From the NCBI RefSeq assembly GCF_025567045.1, contig NZ_JAOQJK010000001.1:259497-323496 (forward strand): DNA of 64,000 bases, given 5' to 3'. A program made the position numbers and the translations under genes. Under the pieces are notes generated by a model. The model ran no database searches. It had not been told where the DNA came from and was given only the letters and a program-made list of their open reading frames with translations. This document shows, one piece after another, positions 63,760-64,000 of this stretch (its first letter is position 1; each line of letters opens with the position of its first letter). This DNA is from Barnesiella propionica. GTDB lineage: Bacteria; Bacteroidota; Bacteroidia; Bacteroidales; Barnesiellaceae.

Positions 63760-64000
63760 GAAAACCGAAAGTCACGGGTGATTAGTATTGCTCGACTTTG
63801 ACATTACTGCCTTTACATCTGCAACCTATCTACGTCATCGTCTCTGACGACCCTTAAGGGAAATCTTATCTTGGGGCTGGCTTCGTACTTAGATGCTTTC
63901 AGCACTTATCCAATCCCGACTTAGCTACTCGGCTATGCTCCTGGCGGAACAACCGATAAACCAGGGGTCGGTCCAACACGGTCCTCTCGTACTAGTGTCA
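63760..64000 (-). rRNA. 23S rRNA, 3' end (partial)
   Basis: The minus-strand sequence holds the conserved 3' domain of 23S rRNA, including the sarcin-ricin region (AGTACGAGAGGACCG) and the block GAAAGCATCTAAGTACGAAG, ending near CACCCGTGACTTTCGG. The gene continues beyond the window. The spacer of about 85 bases to 5S holds no tRNA. Confidence 0.93.

Overview
The window is chromosomal DNA from a member of the order Bacteroidales. The evidence is a SusC/SusD pair, Bacteroidetes-type promoters (TTTG, a spacer of about 19, then TAnnTTTG) in front of a tRNA, the his operon and other genes, type IX secretion C-terminal domains on two exported enzymes, and the tetR-fabH-fabG arrangement. Genera of Bacteroides proper usually lack type IX secretion, so a Barnesiella/Coprobacter/Parabacteroides-like relative is more likely. 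The genus cannot be fixed from the sequence alone.

Layout. 1-8185 (minus): an outer-membrane glycan-uptake operon with susC, susD, a large secreted glycoside hydrolase-like protein with VCBS/FG-GAP repeats, and the start of a second repeat protein cut by the window edge. 8372-14967 (minus): a sugar-catabolism operon (cupin isomerase, ROK kinase, mannose-6-phosphate isomerase-like protein, second cupin isomerase, sugar-proton symporter) behind an AraC regulator. A 27-bp motif, 25/27 identical, lies upstream of both this operon and susC and probably co-regulates them. 15110-25293: an AraC gene divergent from a TolC/EmrA/EmrB-like efflux operon, then a second export operon (TolC, HlyD, two ABC-2 permeases, no ATPase gene). 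25295-28340 (minus): a decayed, AT-rich accessory patch. It has a frameshifted transglutaminase-like gene, three tandem paralogous small secreted proteins, and C-terminal fragments of a JAB/JAMM-like domain placed directly before two of them. This looks like displaced toxin-tip/immunity cassettes. 28441-32400 (minus): a short promoter-hairpin unit that may be a small RNA, an ATP-grasp ligase, a membrane-anchored N-formylglutamate-amidohydrolase-like protein, and an AraC regulator.

32658-37101: a DbpA-like helicase, an RluA pseudouridine synthase, and tetR-fabH-fabG. 37426-38570: initiator tRNA-fMet with a textbook promoter and terminator, then relics of an MgtA-type Mg2+ ATPase and a response-regulator receiver domain. 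38574-43772 (minus): a SPOR lipoprotein, and hisG-hisD-hisC-hisB preceded by a His-rich leader peptide and an attenuator. 43836-49888: a small membrane protein and an RND tripartite efflux operon. 49897-60547: a complete [NiFe] hydrogenase locus, with hypF-hypA-hypB-methyltransferase on the minus strand and hypC-hypD-hypE-small subunit-large subunit-cytochrome b-protease on the plus strand, divergent across a 78-bp promoter region holding a 9-bp inverted repeat. 60632-63169: a C10 (streptopain-like) protease with a type IX tail. 63240-64000: a G/T-rich repeat tract and the 3' end of an rRNA operon (5S and partial 23S, minus strand).

The most interesting items are the shared 27-bp motif, the JAB-fragment/secreted-protein cassettes, the ATP-grasp plus FGase-like gene pair, and the his leader attenuator. 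All family calls were made by eye from motifs; no database search was run.
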